Origin: Anaerolineae bacterium | Lineage (GTDB): Bacteria; Chloroflexota; Anaerolineae; Aggregatilineales; Phototrophicaceae | Direction: 5' to 3' | Assembly: GCA_020848855.1 (NCBI GenBank) | Contig: JADLHH010000241.1 | Coordinates: 1 to 5,624 of the forward strand | Length of the DNA stretch: 5,624 nucleotides | Shown: positions 1 through 4,451 of the stretch, in pieces | How the letters are laid out: every line of letters starts with the position of its first letter | Position numbering within the stretch: the first letter of the stretch is position 1 | The notes under the pieces: model-generated | What the model was told of the DNA's origin: nothing | The model's input: only the letters and a program-made list of their open reading frames with translations | Database searches by the model: none | Program-made: the position numbers and the translations under genes

Positions 1-402
1 GGTCTGGATAAAATCCTGCTGAACGCCGGTAATAACGGCACGGTGCTGGCGGGCATCAGCGCCGGGGCGATCTGCTGGTTCGAGAACCCGTTCACCGATT
101 CGATTCACGGCAAGCTGGTTGGGCTGACCGGGCTGGGATATCTGCCGGGAAGCTGCTCGCCGCACTACGACGGCGAAGCCGGACGCCGCCCGGAATTTCA
201 GCGGCTGATCGCGGCGGGCACAATCGCGGATGGCGTCGCCTACGACGACGGCGCGGCGGGACATTATATCGACGGCAAGCTGCGGTACGTCGTCAGTTCG
301 CGCCCGAATGCCAAAGGCTACCGCGTCGAGCGCGACGGCGACAGTGCGCGCGAGACCGTACTCGAAACCGATTACCTGCTGAGGGGAAAAACTCGTGAAT
401 GA
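1..402 (+). CDS. S51-family peptidase (dipeptidase E-like), C-terminal part
   Basis: The reading frame is open from the first base, so the N-terminus lies outside the window; 133 residues remain of a protein that is usually 200-240 residues long. Family S51 enzymes are cytoplasmic serine peptidases with a class I glutamine-amidotransferase-like fold; characterised members cleave Asp-Xaa dipeptides. The visible nucleophile elbow is GISAGAICW, with Ser at fragment residue 20. The motif SPHYDGE follows, and its His (fragment residue 55) lies 35 residues after the Ser, close to the Ser-His spacing in E. coli PepE. The ...YDDGAAGHY... stretch and VVSSRP near the end are also typical of this group. 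A GTG at 43 is not a real start because the conserved sequence continues upstream of it. The stop overlaps the start of the next gene by 8 bp, suggesting coupled translation. Substrate is unknown; family call is firm, dipeptidase E activity is inferred. Confidence 0.88.
   Translation, partial: GLDKILLNAGNNGTVLAGISAGAICWFENPFTDSIHGKLVGLTGLGYLPGSCSPHYDGEAGRRPEFQRLIAAGTIADGVAYDDGAAGHYIDGKLRYVVSSRPNAKGYRVERDGDSARETVLETDYLLRGKTRE
381..386 (+). promoter_or_regulatory. Ribosome binding site deciding the GTG start of the GNAT gene
   Basis: GAGGGG lies within the last codons of the upstream peptidase gene and 8 nt before the GTG at 395. This spacing favours GTG over the downstream ATG at 404. Confidence 0.6.
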
Positions 403-877
403 TATGCTGGTGAGGCTGTACGATCTGCCGGACATGCAGCCGACGATCACGGCGGTGAAAGCACAGGGGATCGATATTCGCCGGGGCTTAGCGCCGGAGA
501 AGCACATCGTCAAGGCGTGGATCGGCAAGCACTTCGGCGATCACTGGGTCAGTGAAGCAGACGTGGCGTTCGCGCGTCAGCCGGTGAGCATCTGGCTCGC
601 CATCCACGAAGGCAGATGCGTCGGTTTCGCCTGCTACGACACGACCAGCAAGGCGTTTTTCGGTCCAACCGGTGTGGATGAGACGTACCGGGGCAAGGGC
701 ATCGGCAAGGCGCTGCTGCTGGTCACACTGCACGATATGTTCGCGCAGGGCTACGCCTACGGCATCATTGGCGCCCCCGGTCCGACCGAGTTCTACGAAA
801 AGGGAGTCGGCGCTATCGCCATCCCCGATTCCACCCCCGGCATTTACCGGGGGATGCTGCACAAGCAGAGCGAGTAG
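395..877 (+). CDS. GNAT-family N-acetyltransferase
   Basis: A 160-residue protein of the GCN5-related N-acetyltransferase superfamily, which transfers an acetyl group from acetyl-CoA to an amine on a small molecule or protein. The acetyl-CoA pyrophosphate-binding motif A is clear: ETYRGKGIGKALL, with the R/Q-x-x-G-x-G core at residues 99-104. The preceding beta strand (IWLAIHEGRCVGFACYD, about 67-82) and the later FYEK at 133-136 complete the expected order. The start is taken as GTG at 395 because GAGGGG at 381-386 lies 8 nt upstream; an in-frame ATG at 404 would be 17 nt from that site and is the less likely alternative. The gene begins inside the end of the S51 peptidase gene, so the two are probably one transcript. 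The 3' end lies 3 bp from the convergent permease gene. The acetyl acceptor cannot be told from sequence; homologues of this shape are usually annotated only as GNAT. Confidence 0.92.
   Translation: MNDMLVRLYDLPDMQPTITAVKAQGIDIRRGLAPEKHIVKAWIGKHFGDHWVSEADVAFARQPVSIWLAIHEGRCVGFACYDTTSKAFFGPTGVDETYRGKGIGKALLLVTLHDMFAQGYAYGIIGAPGPTEFYEKGVGAIAIPDSTPGIYRGMLHKQSE
834..853. other. Perfect GC hairpin at the end of the GNAT gene, between convergent genes
   Basis: CCCCCGG (834-840), a 6-nt loop, and CCGGGGG (847-853) form a perfect 7-bp stem within the last codons of the GNAT gene. It also lies about 28 nt beyond the stop of the convergent permease gene. There is no T-run on either strand, so it is not a canonical rho-independent terminator, but no other terminator-like structure is visible at this junction. 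It could simply reflect Pro-Gly/Arg-Gly codons. Confidence 0.3.
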
Positions 878-880
878 CGC

Positions 881-2686
881 TCAGCGGATGCCCCAGAACA
901 GCGCCATGCCCAGCATAAGCATGACGAAGGTGATCACCGTCATGCCGATGCCGACTTTGTAAAAGTCGCCCGGCGTGTAGCCACCGGGACCCATCATCAG
1001 GATGTTGACGGGATGCGCGATTGGCGTCAGGTAAGCGGTCGAGCTGGCGGTCGCCACCGCAACCGCCATCGCCTGCGGGCTGATGCCAACTTCCAGCGCC
1101 GCGCGGATGGCGATGGGCGTGAGGATCAGCGCGGTGACCTGGGCGCCGATTCCCTGCGTCACCACAATCGTCACCAGGCACAGCCCGCCGATCATGACAA
1201 GCGCGCCATAGTGCGACAACATACCGATGAGTCCCGCGCTCAGCCTGTCTGCCAGCCCGGTATTGACCATCGCCAGGCTGAGCGGGAGCATCCCGGCGAT
1301 CAGAAAGATGGCTTTCCATTCGACCGAGCGATAGGCATCTTCCATGCTCAGGCAGCCGGTGAGCGCCATCGCAACCGCGCCCGCCAGCATCGCCTCGGCG
1401 ATGGGAACCGAAGACGTAACCCCAGCGAACAGCACCGCCGCCGTGATCACCAGCGCCCAGCGCGCTTTCTGCGGTCTGGGCGGGCGCGATGCATGGCTGC
1501 TCTGCATCACCATATAATCACGCTCGTTGGCAAGCTGCTTGATTTTGCTGACCGCGCCAACCATCAGCAGCGCGTCGCCGACCTGGAGCGGGAATTTACC
1601 CACATCGGTGCGGTAGCTGCGCCCTTCGCGCCAGAGCGCGACGGTCGTCAAGCCGAACTTGCTGCGAAAATTCAGTTCGGTCAGCGTCCTGCCAAGCACG
1701 CCGGCGCGCGGCGGGATGATGACTTCAGTCAGGTCGACCGGGTAATTGTGGCTGGGACCGCCGCCGTTTTCGCGCCCCCTGGTCAACCCCCACTCGGAAA
1801 GCTGGTTGACGCGCTCCTCGCGCCCCAGCACCAGCAGGTAATCGCCGACACTGATGGTCTGGTCGGGCGTAGGCGACAGGATGGCGTGCTGTCCGCGCCA
1901 GATCGCCAGCACGGTCACGCCCAGCGCCCCGCCGATATGACTATCCTTAAGCGACGTGCCCGCCAACCGTGAATCCGACGGGACTTTATACTCCCACAGC
2001 CGTTCCTCAAGCTGGTAGGTTTCATAGAGGTTGCGCGACAGCGCGCGCGAACTCAGCTTCTGTCCAAGCGACTCGCGATCCGGCAGAAAGCGCCGACCGA
2101 TCAGCACCATATAGAGCAGCGACGTAAGGGTGATCACCCCGCCGGTCGGCAGAAAATCGAGCATATTCAAGCCGCGCTCGTGCTGATCCAGCAGGATGCC
2201 GCTGACGATGATATGGGCGCTGGTGAAGTAGGTCGCCATGCCGCCCGCCAGCGTGCCGAACGCCAGCGGAATCAGCAGCCTGGATGGGCGAACGTTGGAA
2301 TCCCGCCCGACCTGCACAGCCGCGGGCAGCAGAACCGCACCGGCGGCGACGGTGCTCATGATGAGCGAGAGCAGCGCGCCCGCGCCCATGATCATCGTCA
2401 CCAGACGGGTCTCGCTCCCCTTGCCAATCTCACGGAGTCGATCCGCGACCCACTGCACGATGCCGGTATCTTCCAGCCCACGTGAAATGATGAACAAGCC
2501 GATAATGACAATGACCGCTTCGCTGCTGAACCCCGAAATCGCCTGATCCGGGGTGACGACGCCGGTAAAACTGAGCGCCAGCAGCACGAGAATGCCGATA
2601 ATGTCCAGGCGCACCCGATTCGAGAGAATCAAAACCAGCGCCGCCAGGATAATGACGATCAGGATTATCTCATTGGAGGTAAACAT
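881..2686 (-). CDS. SLC13/DASS-type permease with two internal TrkA-C (RCK-C) domains
   Basis: A 601-residue inner-membrane protein of the ion transporter superfamily layout seen in SLC13/citrate-transporter-like permeases. Hydrophobic segments fill about residues 6-40, 56-70, 95-125, 136-165 and 178-197; a soluble middle follows; then membrane segments at about 408-445, 458-475, 484-530, 538-565 and 578-600. The soluble middle holds two TrkA-C-like domains, about 222-297 (ends VGDYLLVLG) and 318-386 (ends VGDALLMVG), which in related proteins bind small ligands or sense them. The C-terminal GPGGYTPGDFYKVG block is typical of the family. Two hallmark sites are altered: the usual SNT/NNTAA-type loop reads MSTVAAGAVLLP (110-121), and the usual GTSTN reads YFTSAH (153-158). 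Substrate (dicarboxylate, sulfate, or other anion) is therefore not predictable. The ATG at 2686 starts directly before a membrane segment and has no obvious Shine-Dalgarno. A promoter candidate lies just upstream, after dtd. Confidence 0.9.
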   Translation of the reverse strand: MFTSNEIILIVIILAALVLILSNRVRLDIIGILVLLALSFTGVVTPDQAISGFSSEAVIVIIGLFIISRGLEDTGIVQWVADRLREIGKGSETRLVTMIMGAGALLSLIMSTVAAGAVLLPAAVQVGRDSNVRPSRLLIPLAFGTLAGGMATYFTSAHIIVSGILLDQHERGLNMLDFLPTGGVITLTSLLYMVLIGRRFLPDRESLGQKLSSRALSRNLYETYQLEERLWEYKVPSDSRLAGTSLKDSHIGGALGVTVLAIWRGQHAILSPTPDQTISVGDYLLVLGREERVNQLSEWGLTRGRENGGGPSHNYPVDLTEVIIPPRAGVLGRTLTELNFRSKFGLTTVALWREGRSYRTDVGKFPLQVGDALLMVGAVSKIKQLANERDYMVMQSSHASRPPRPQKARWALVITAAVLFAGVTSSVPIAEAMLAGAVAMALTGCLSMEDAYRSVEWKAIFLIAGMLPLSLAMVNTGLADRLSAGLIGMLSHYGALVMIGGLCLVTIVVTQGIGAQVTALILTPIAIRAALEVGISPQAMAVAVATASSTAYLTPIAHPVNILMMGPGGYTPGDFYKVGIGMTVITFVMLMLGMALFWGIR

Positions 2687-2721
2687 GTGGCTGACTATAT
2701 TTTTGGCGTGCGATACTCGGT

Positions 2722-2750
2722 AGTATATGCCGCCTGCCGCGCCAATGCAA
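2722..2750 (-). promoter_or_regulatory. Candidate sigma-70-type promoter for the permease gene
   Basis: Read on the minus strand, TTGCAT (2750-2745) and TATACT (2727-2722) are separated by exactly 17 bp. The -10 box matches consensus at 5 of 6 positions and the -35 box at 3 of 6. Transcription would begin near 2715, giving a leader of about 29 nt before the ATG at 2686. It lies in the gap between the dtd stop and the permease start, so the permease may be expressed independently of dtd. Confidence 0.5.
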
Positions 2751-2768
2751 TCCGAAACGAGCGACCGA

Positions 2769-3221
2769 TTATGTCAGTTCAGCGCTGTCCAGAATGATCG
2801 TCACCGGACCATCGTTGTGAATTTCGACGAGCATCATCGCGCCGAAAACGCCATGCTCGATGCGGGTGATGCCTTCGGCGCGCAGGCGCTCGGCGTAGTA
2901 ATCGACCAGCGGCGACGCGACATCCGGCTGCGCGGCGTCGATGAAGCTGGGACGCCGCCCCTTGCGGGCATCGGCGTACAGCGTGAACTGCGAAACAACC
3001 AACACGCCGCCGCCCGTCTCCAGCGCGGACAAATTCATCTTACCCTGCTCGTCTTCAAAAACGCGCAGGTTGGCGGTTTTGCGGGCGAGCAGTTCCGCCT
3101 CGGCGCGGGTGTCGCCGTGCGTGACGCCGACCAGCGCCACAAAGCCGTTGTCTACCGCGCCGGTCACGCGACCCTCGACAGTCACGCTGCCCCGGCGTAC
3201 TCGCTGTAAGATGACGCGCAT
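2769..3221 (-). CDS. dtd: D-aminoacyl-tRNA deacylase
   Basis: A full-length, 150-residue cytoplasmic enzyme that hydrolyses D-amino acids from mischarged tRNA (and glycine from tRNA-Ala in characterised members), recycling tRNA and protecting translation. The N-terminus [13 protein letters not shown] is the standard start of the family. Both signature motifs are present: SQFTLY at residues 77-82, with the Thr at 80, and NDGPVT at 136-141, which carries the Gly-cisPro pair that reads the chirality of the substrate. The RRPSF stretch at 89-93 is also conserved. Length matches the usual ~145-150 residues. The start ATG at 3221 has a weak AAGG about 9 nt upstream. The MITE-like element begins roughly 26 bp before the start codon, so the native promoter may have been displaced or replaced. 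The permease lies 82 bp downstream on the same strand. No damage is visible in the coding region. Confidence 0.97.
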   Translation of the reverse strand: MRVILQRVRRGSVTVEGRVTGAVDNGFVALVGVTHGDTRAEAELLARKTANLRVFEDEQGKMNLSALETGGGVLVVSQFTLYADARKGRRPSFIDAAQPDVASPLVDYYAERLRAEGITRIEHGVFGAMMLVEIHNDGPVTIILDSAELT

Positions 3222-3234
3222 GATTAAGTGCCTT

Positions 3235-3248
3235 GTGCTGAGTGCTGA
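3235..3248 (+). repeat. Two tandem copies of the heptamer GTGCTGA
   Basis: GTGCTGA occurs twice in a row immediately left of the MITE-like element. Related pieces, GAGTGCTGGG (3447-3455) and TGTGCTGAGTG (3473-3483), occur on its right side. This looks like a short heptanucleotide repeat tract that the element may have landed in. Confidence 0.6.
3238..3247 (+). repeat. Left copy of possible target-site duplication
   Basis: CTGAGTGCTG, identical to 3444-3453 on the far side of the element. Two bases (AA) separate it from the start of the inverted repeat. It lies within the GTGCTGA tandem tract, so it may be pre-existing repeat sequence. Confidence 0.45.
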
Positions 3249-3249
3249 A

Positions 3250-3264
3250 AGGGTGTTTGTAAAG
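3250..3264 (+). repeat. Left terminal inverted repeat of the MITE-like element
   Basis: AGGGTGTTTGTAAAG; it matches the reverse complement of 3428-3443 over its whole length apart from one missing G. Confidence 0.75.
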
Positions 3265-3427
3265 ACGTAGATTACATCATCTTCTTGCTTCTACCCCACC
3301 CCTCGACGCTGCGCGTCGTTCCCCTCCCCGAATTCAAGGAGGGGAAAAATCAGGGCGCAGCGCAGTGTTCTTAGCCCTTCCCCCCTGAATTCGGGGGAGA
3401 AGGGTTGGGTTGAGGGGGCAAACCTTG

Positions 3428-3443
3428 CTTTCACAAACACCCT
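3428..3443 (-). repeat. Right terminal inverted repeat of the MITE-like element
   Basis: CTTTCACAAACACCCT; on the minus strand it reads AGGGTGTTTGTGAAAG, the partner of the left arm. Confidence 0.75.
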
Positions 3444-3453
3444 CTGAGTGCTG
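3444..3453 (+). repeat. Right copy of possible target-site duplication
   Basis: CTGAGTGCTG directly abuts the right inverted repeat and is identical to 3238-3247. Confidence 0.45.
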
Positions 3454-3454
3454 G

Positions 3455-3471
3455 GCTTGCCTGTGGCAAGC
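3455..3471. other. Short perfect hairpin beside the MITE-like element
   Basis: GCTTGCC, a TGT loop and GGCAAGC form a 7-bp stem. No T-run follows on either strand. Function is unknown; it may be part of the repeat-rich flank. Confidence 0.35.
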
Positions 3472-3709
3472 GTGTGCTGAGTGGGAGTGTAGCGAAGATT
3501 TCGAACAGCGGCGAGACGTAACCCTGAACCGGTGACAAATATCAGTCGCGCGCGCCGGACAAATCGGGCATAGTGGTGGGCGTATCCGAGTTCTACACGG
3601 TTAACGCATCTACAATGCGCGCCGTCTGCACCTGCTCCACCTGTTGCTGCTCTCCCTCAGACAAACGTATGGGGTGTCAGAAGCCGCGCATACTCGGAAC
3701 ATCAGTGGA
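3472..3709. other. Intergenic stretch without a confident gene
   Basis: Nothing here supports a firm gene call. What can be seen: an imperfect direct repeat CCGGTGACAAAT (3529-3540) and CCGGACAAAT (3555-3564); a -10-like TACAAT at 3611-3616 with no good -35; and on the minus strand a 27-codon open stretch (3593-3676) between two stops that reads in part SEGEQQQVEQVQTARIVDAL. That peptide has a protein-like composition and could be a fragment of a decayed gene, possibly a transposase, but it is too short to identify. Confidence 0.4.
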
Positions 3710-3745
3710 CTACGAGCTACCCTCAACAAGTAGCTCGTAGTTTTT
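3710..3745 (+). terminator. Rho-independent-terminator-like hairpin with + strand T-run
   Basis: CTACGAGCTA (3710-3719) and TAGCTCGTAG (3731-3740) form a perfect 10-bp stem with an 11-nt loop, followed at once by TTTTT on the + strand. No + strand gene is recognisable upstream in the gap. The hairpin also lies 18 nt beyond the stop of the minus-strand DinB gene; in that direction the stem is preceded by AAAAA and not followed by a T-run, so it would be a weaker terminator for DinB. It may serve both strands or end an unrecognised + strand transcript. Confidence 0.7.
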
Positions 3746-3758
3746 ATTGGGCTGGACG

Positions 3759-4304
3759 TTAGATTTCGGCGCTGGACGTGGGCGGCTCGTAGTAAATGCC
3801 TTCGGCACGCTGCATCGTCGCCAGATGCTCCTGCCAGTGGAACAGGAAATACTGCTGGAACGCCTGCTCGATGGTCAGGAAGCTGCCGGCTGGCGGGTGG
3901 TAGATTTCACGGGTGAAGCGGTCAATCGGCAGGGTCAGGATCAGGTCGGTAATGCGGGCTTCGTTGCGCTGGATGCCGCGAATAGTCGTGGCGACGATGC
4001 GCCCGCGAAAGAGGGTGGCGGTGAAATTGTTGAAGGAATTGAGCGCCCCCAGCGAAAGCGGCACATGAATGCCGAGCAGCGCCAGCTTGATGCCCATGAT
4101 CGCCAGGTTGTCGATGGTATTCAGGTGTGCCAGCAGCGCCGCCAGCGACCAGCCGTGATAGCGCGGATCGTAGTAGCGCTCCGGCGGGACACTTTCCGCC
4201 TGCGCGATGACCGCCTGCCGCACGCGCCGAATGTCGGCGACCAGCTCCTGACGCTCTGTTTCCGTGTCCAGAAAACGAAATTCCTGCGCGAACCCGGACT
4301 CCAT
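3759..4304 (-). CDS. DinB-superfamily putative metal-dependent protein
   Basis: A 181-residue cytoplasmic protein of the DinB/YfiT-like four-helix-bundle superfamily, whose members bind a divalent metal through three histidines and include thiol-dependent transferases and many of unknown role. The likely ligands are His60 in GWSLAALLAHLNTIDNL and His156 and His160 in FHWQEHLATMQ, the characteristic HxxxH near the C-terminus. The spacing and length fit the family (usually 150-180 residues). The start ATG at 4304 has GAGGA at 4314-4318, 9 nt upstream, and a strong promoter candidate just before that, so the gene is probably monocistronic. It is divergent from the kinase-like gene. The name DinB comes from a DNA-damage-inducible Bacillus gene and should not be read as DNA polymerase IV; nothing here shows damage regulation. 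Substrate is unknown. Confidence 0.85.
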   Translation of the reverse strand: MESGFAQEFRFLDTETERQELVADIRRVRQAVIAQAESVPPERYYDPRYHGWSLAALLAHLNTIDNLAIMGIKLALLGIHVPLSLGALNSFNNFTATLFRGRIVATTIRGIQRNEARITDLILTLPIDRFTREIYHPPAGSFLTIEQAFQQYFLFHWQEHLATMQRAEGIYYEPPTSSAEI

Positions 4305-4313
4305 CGCGATAAA

Positions 4314-4318
4314 TCCTC
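4314..4318 (-). promoter_or_regulatory. Ribosome binding site of the DinB-family gene
   Basis: GAGGA on the minus strand, 9 nt before the ATG at 4304; it supports this start. Confidence 0.6.
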
Positions 4319-4336
4319 ATCCGTACACTTGCCAAC

Positions 4337-4365
4337 ATCTTACGATCTTCATGGCGCTCAGTCAA
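4337..4365 (-). promoter_or_regulatory. Strong sigma-70-type promoter candidate for the DinB-family gene
   Basis: On the minus strand TTGACT (4365-4360) and TAAGAT (4342-4337) are exactly 17 bp apart. The -35 box matches consensus at 5 of 6 positions and the -10 box at 4 of 6. Transcription would start near 4330, giving a leader of about 26 nt that includes the GAGGA site. Confidence 0.65.
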
Positions 4366-4397
4366 CCAAACGGGGAAATTGCTTACCCGCCGATCTT

Positions 4398-4425
4398 TTG
4401 CGCCGATGACGCCAACTAGTACAAT
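4398..4425 (+). promoter_or_regulatory. Promoter candidate for the kinase-like gene
   Basis: TACAAT at 4420-4425 is a good -10 box (5 of 6). A weak -35, TTGCGC, lies at 4398-4403 with a 16-bp spacer. The start site would be near 4432, about 20 nt before the ATG at 4452. Together with the opposing promoter this makes 4305-4451 a divergent control region. Confidence 0.45.
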
Positions 4426-4436
4426 TAATGCCCAGT

Positions 4437-4441
4437 GGGAG
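4437..4441 (+). promoter_or_regulatory. Ribosome binding site of the kinase-like gene
   Basis: GGGAG lies 10 nt before the ATG at 4452. An alternative in-frame ATG at 4428 would add 8 residues but has no such site and would fall at or before the predicted transcription start, so 4452 is preferred. Confidence 0.55.
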
Positions 4442-4451
4442 ACAAATACCG

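Larger units (their letters stand above)
3248..3443. mobile_element. MITE-like non-coding element with terminal inverted repeats
   Basis: A ~195 bp segment bounded by AGGGTGTTTGTAAAG (3250-3264) and its inverted partner CTTTCACAAACACCCT (3428-3443); the arms match except for one extra base. The 10-mer CTGAGTGCTG occurs just outside both ends (3238-3247 and 3444-3453), as a target duplication would. The interior has no credible reading frame but three hairpins: CGACGC/GCGTCG at 3304-3318, a 9-bp stem TTCCCCTCC/GGAGGGGAA at 3319-3346, and CCCTTC/GAAGGG extended by four C-G pairs at 3375-3404. The latter two loops contain GAATTC. The segments just inside the arms (ACCCCACCC near 3293 and GGGTTGGGT at 3402-3410) can also pair, so the whole unit could fold as one long cruciform. 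It would depend on a transposase encoded elsewhere. Caution: the flanking direct repeat may stem from the local heptamer tract. Confidence 0.7.

Noticed and set aside
488..862. 124-codon minus-strand frame opposite the GNAT gene
   Set aside because: The GNAT motif A is on the plus strand; the minus translation has no recognisable feature.
1013..1972. 319-codon open frame on the plus strand
   Set aside because: It is antisense to the permease gene and its translation is Arg/His/Gln-rich with no domain; a shadow of a clear membrane protein.
2180..2546. Two ~100-codon plus-strand frames
   Set aside because: Both lie opposite the N-terminal membrane half of the permease, with low-complexity composition and no motif.
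2727..3270. Plus-strand frames opposite dtd
   Set aside because: The minus-strand frame carries the exact dtd signatures SQFTLY and NDGPVT; the plus frames are shadows.
3319..3346. 9-bp hairpin considered as a terminator for a minus-strand transcript
   Set aside because: No T-run follows the stem on either strand, and it fits better as an internal part of the MITE-like element.
3235..3483. Possible CRISPR array from repeated GTGCTGA pieces
   Set aside because: The repeat unit is only 7-11 bp, irregularly spaced, and no spacer pattern or cas gene is present.
3553..3640. tRNA-like look of the sequence around GGGCATAGTGG and GAGTTC
   Set aside because: No acceptor stem pairs across a ~75-nt span and there is no proper T-arm, so it is not a tRNA.
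3747..4409. 220-codon plus-strand frame opposite the DinB-family gene
   Set aside because: The minus frame has the conserved His ligands and a good promoter and ribosome site; the plus frame is Arg/Gln/Asp-rich without motifs and starts right after a + strand terminator.
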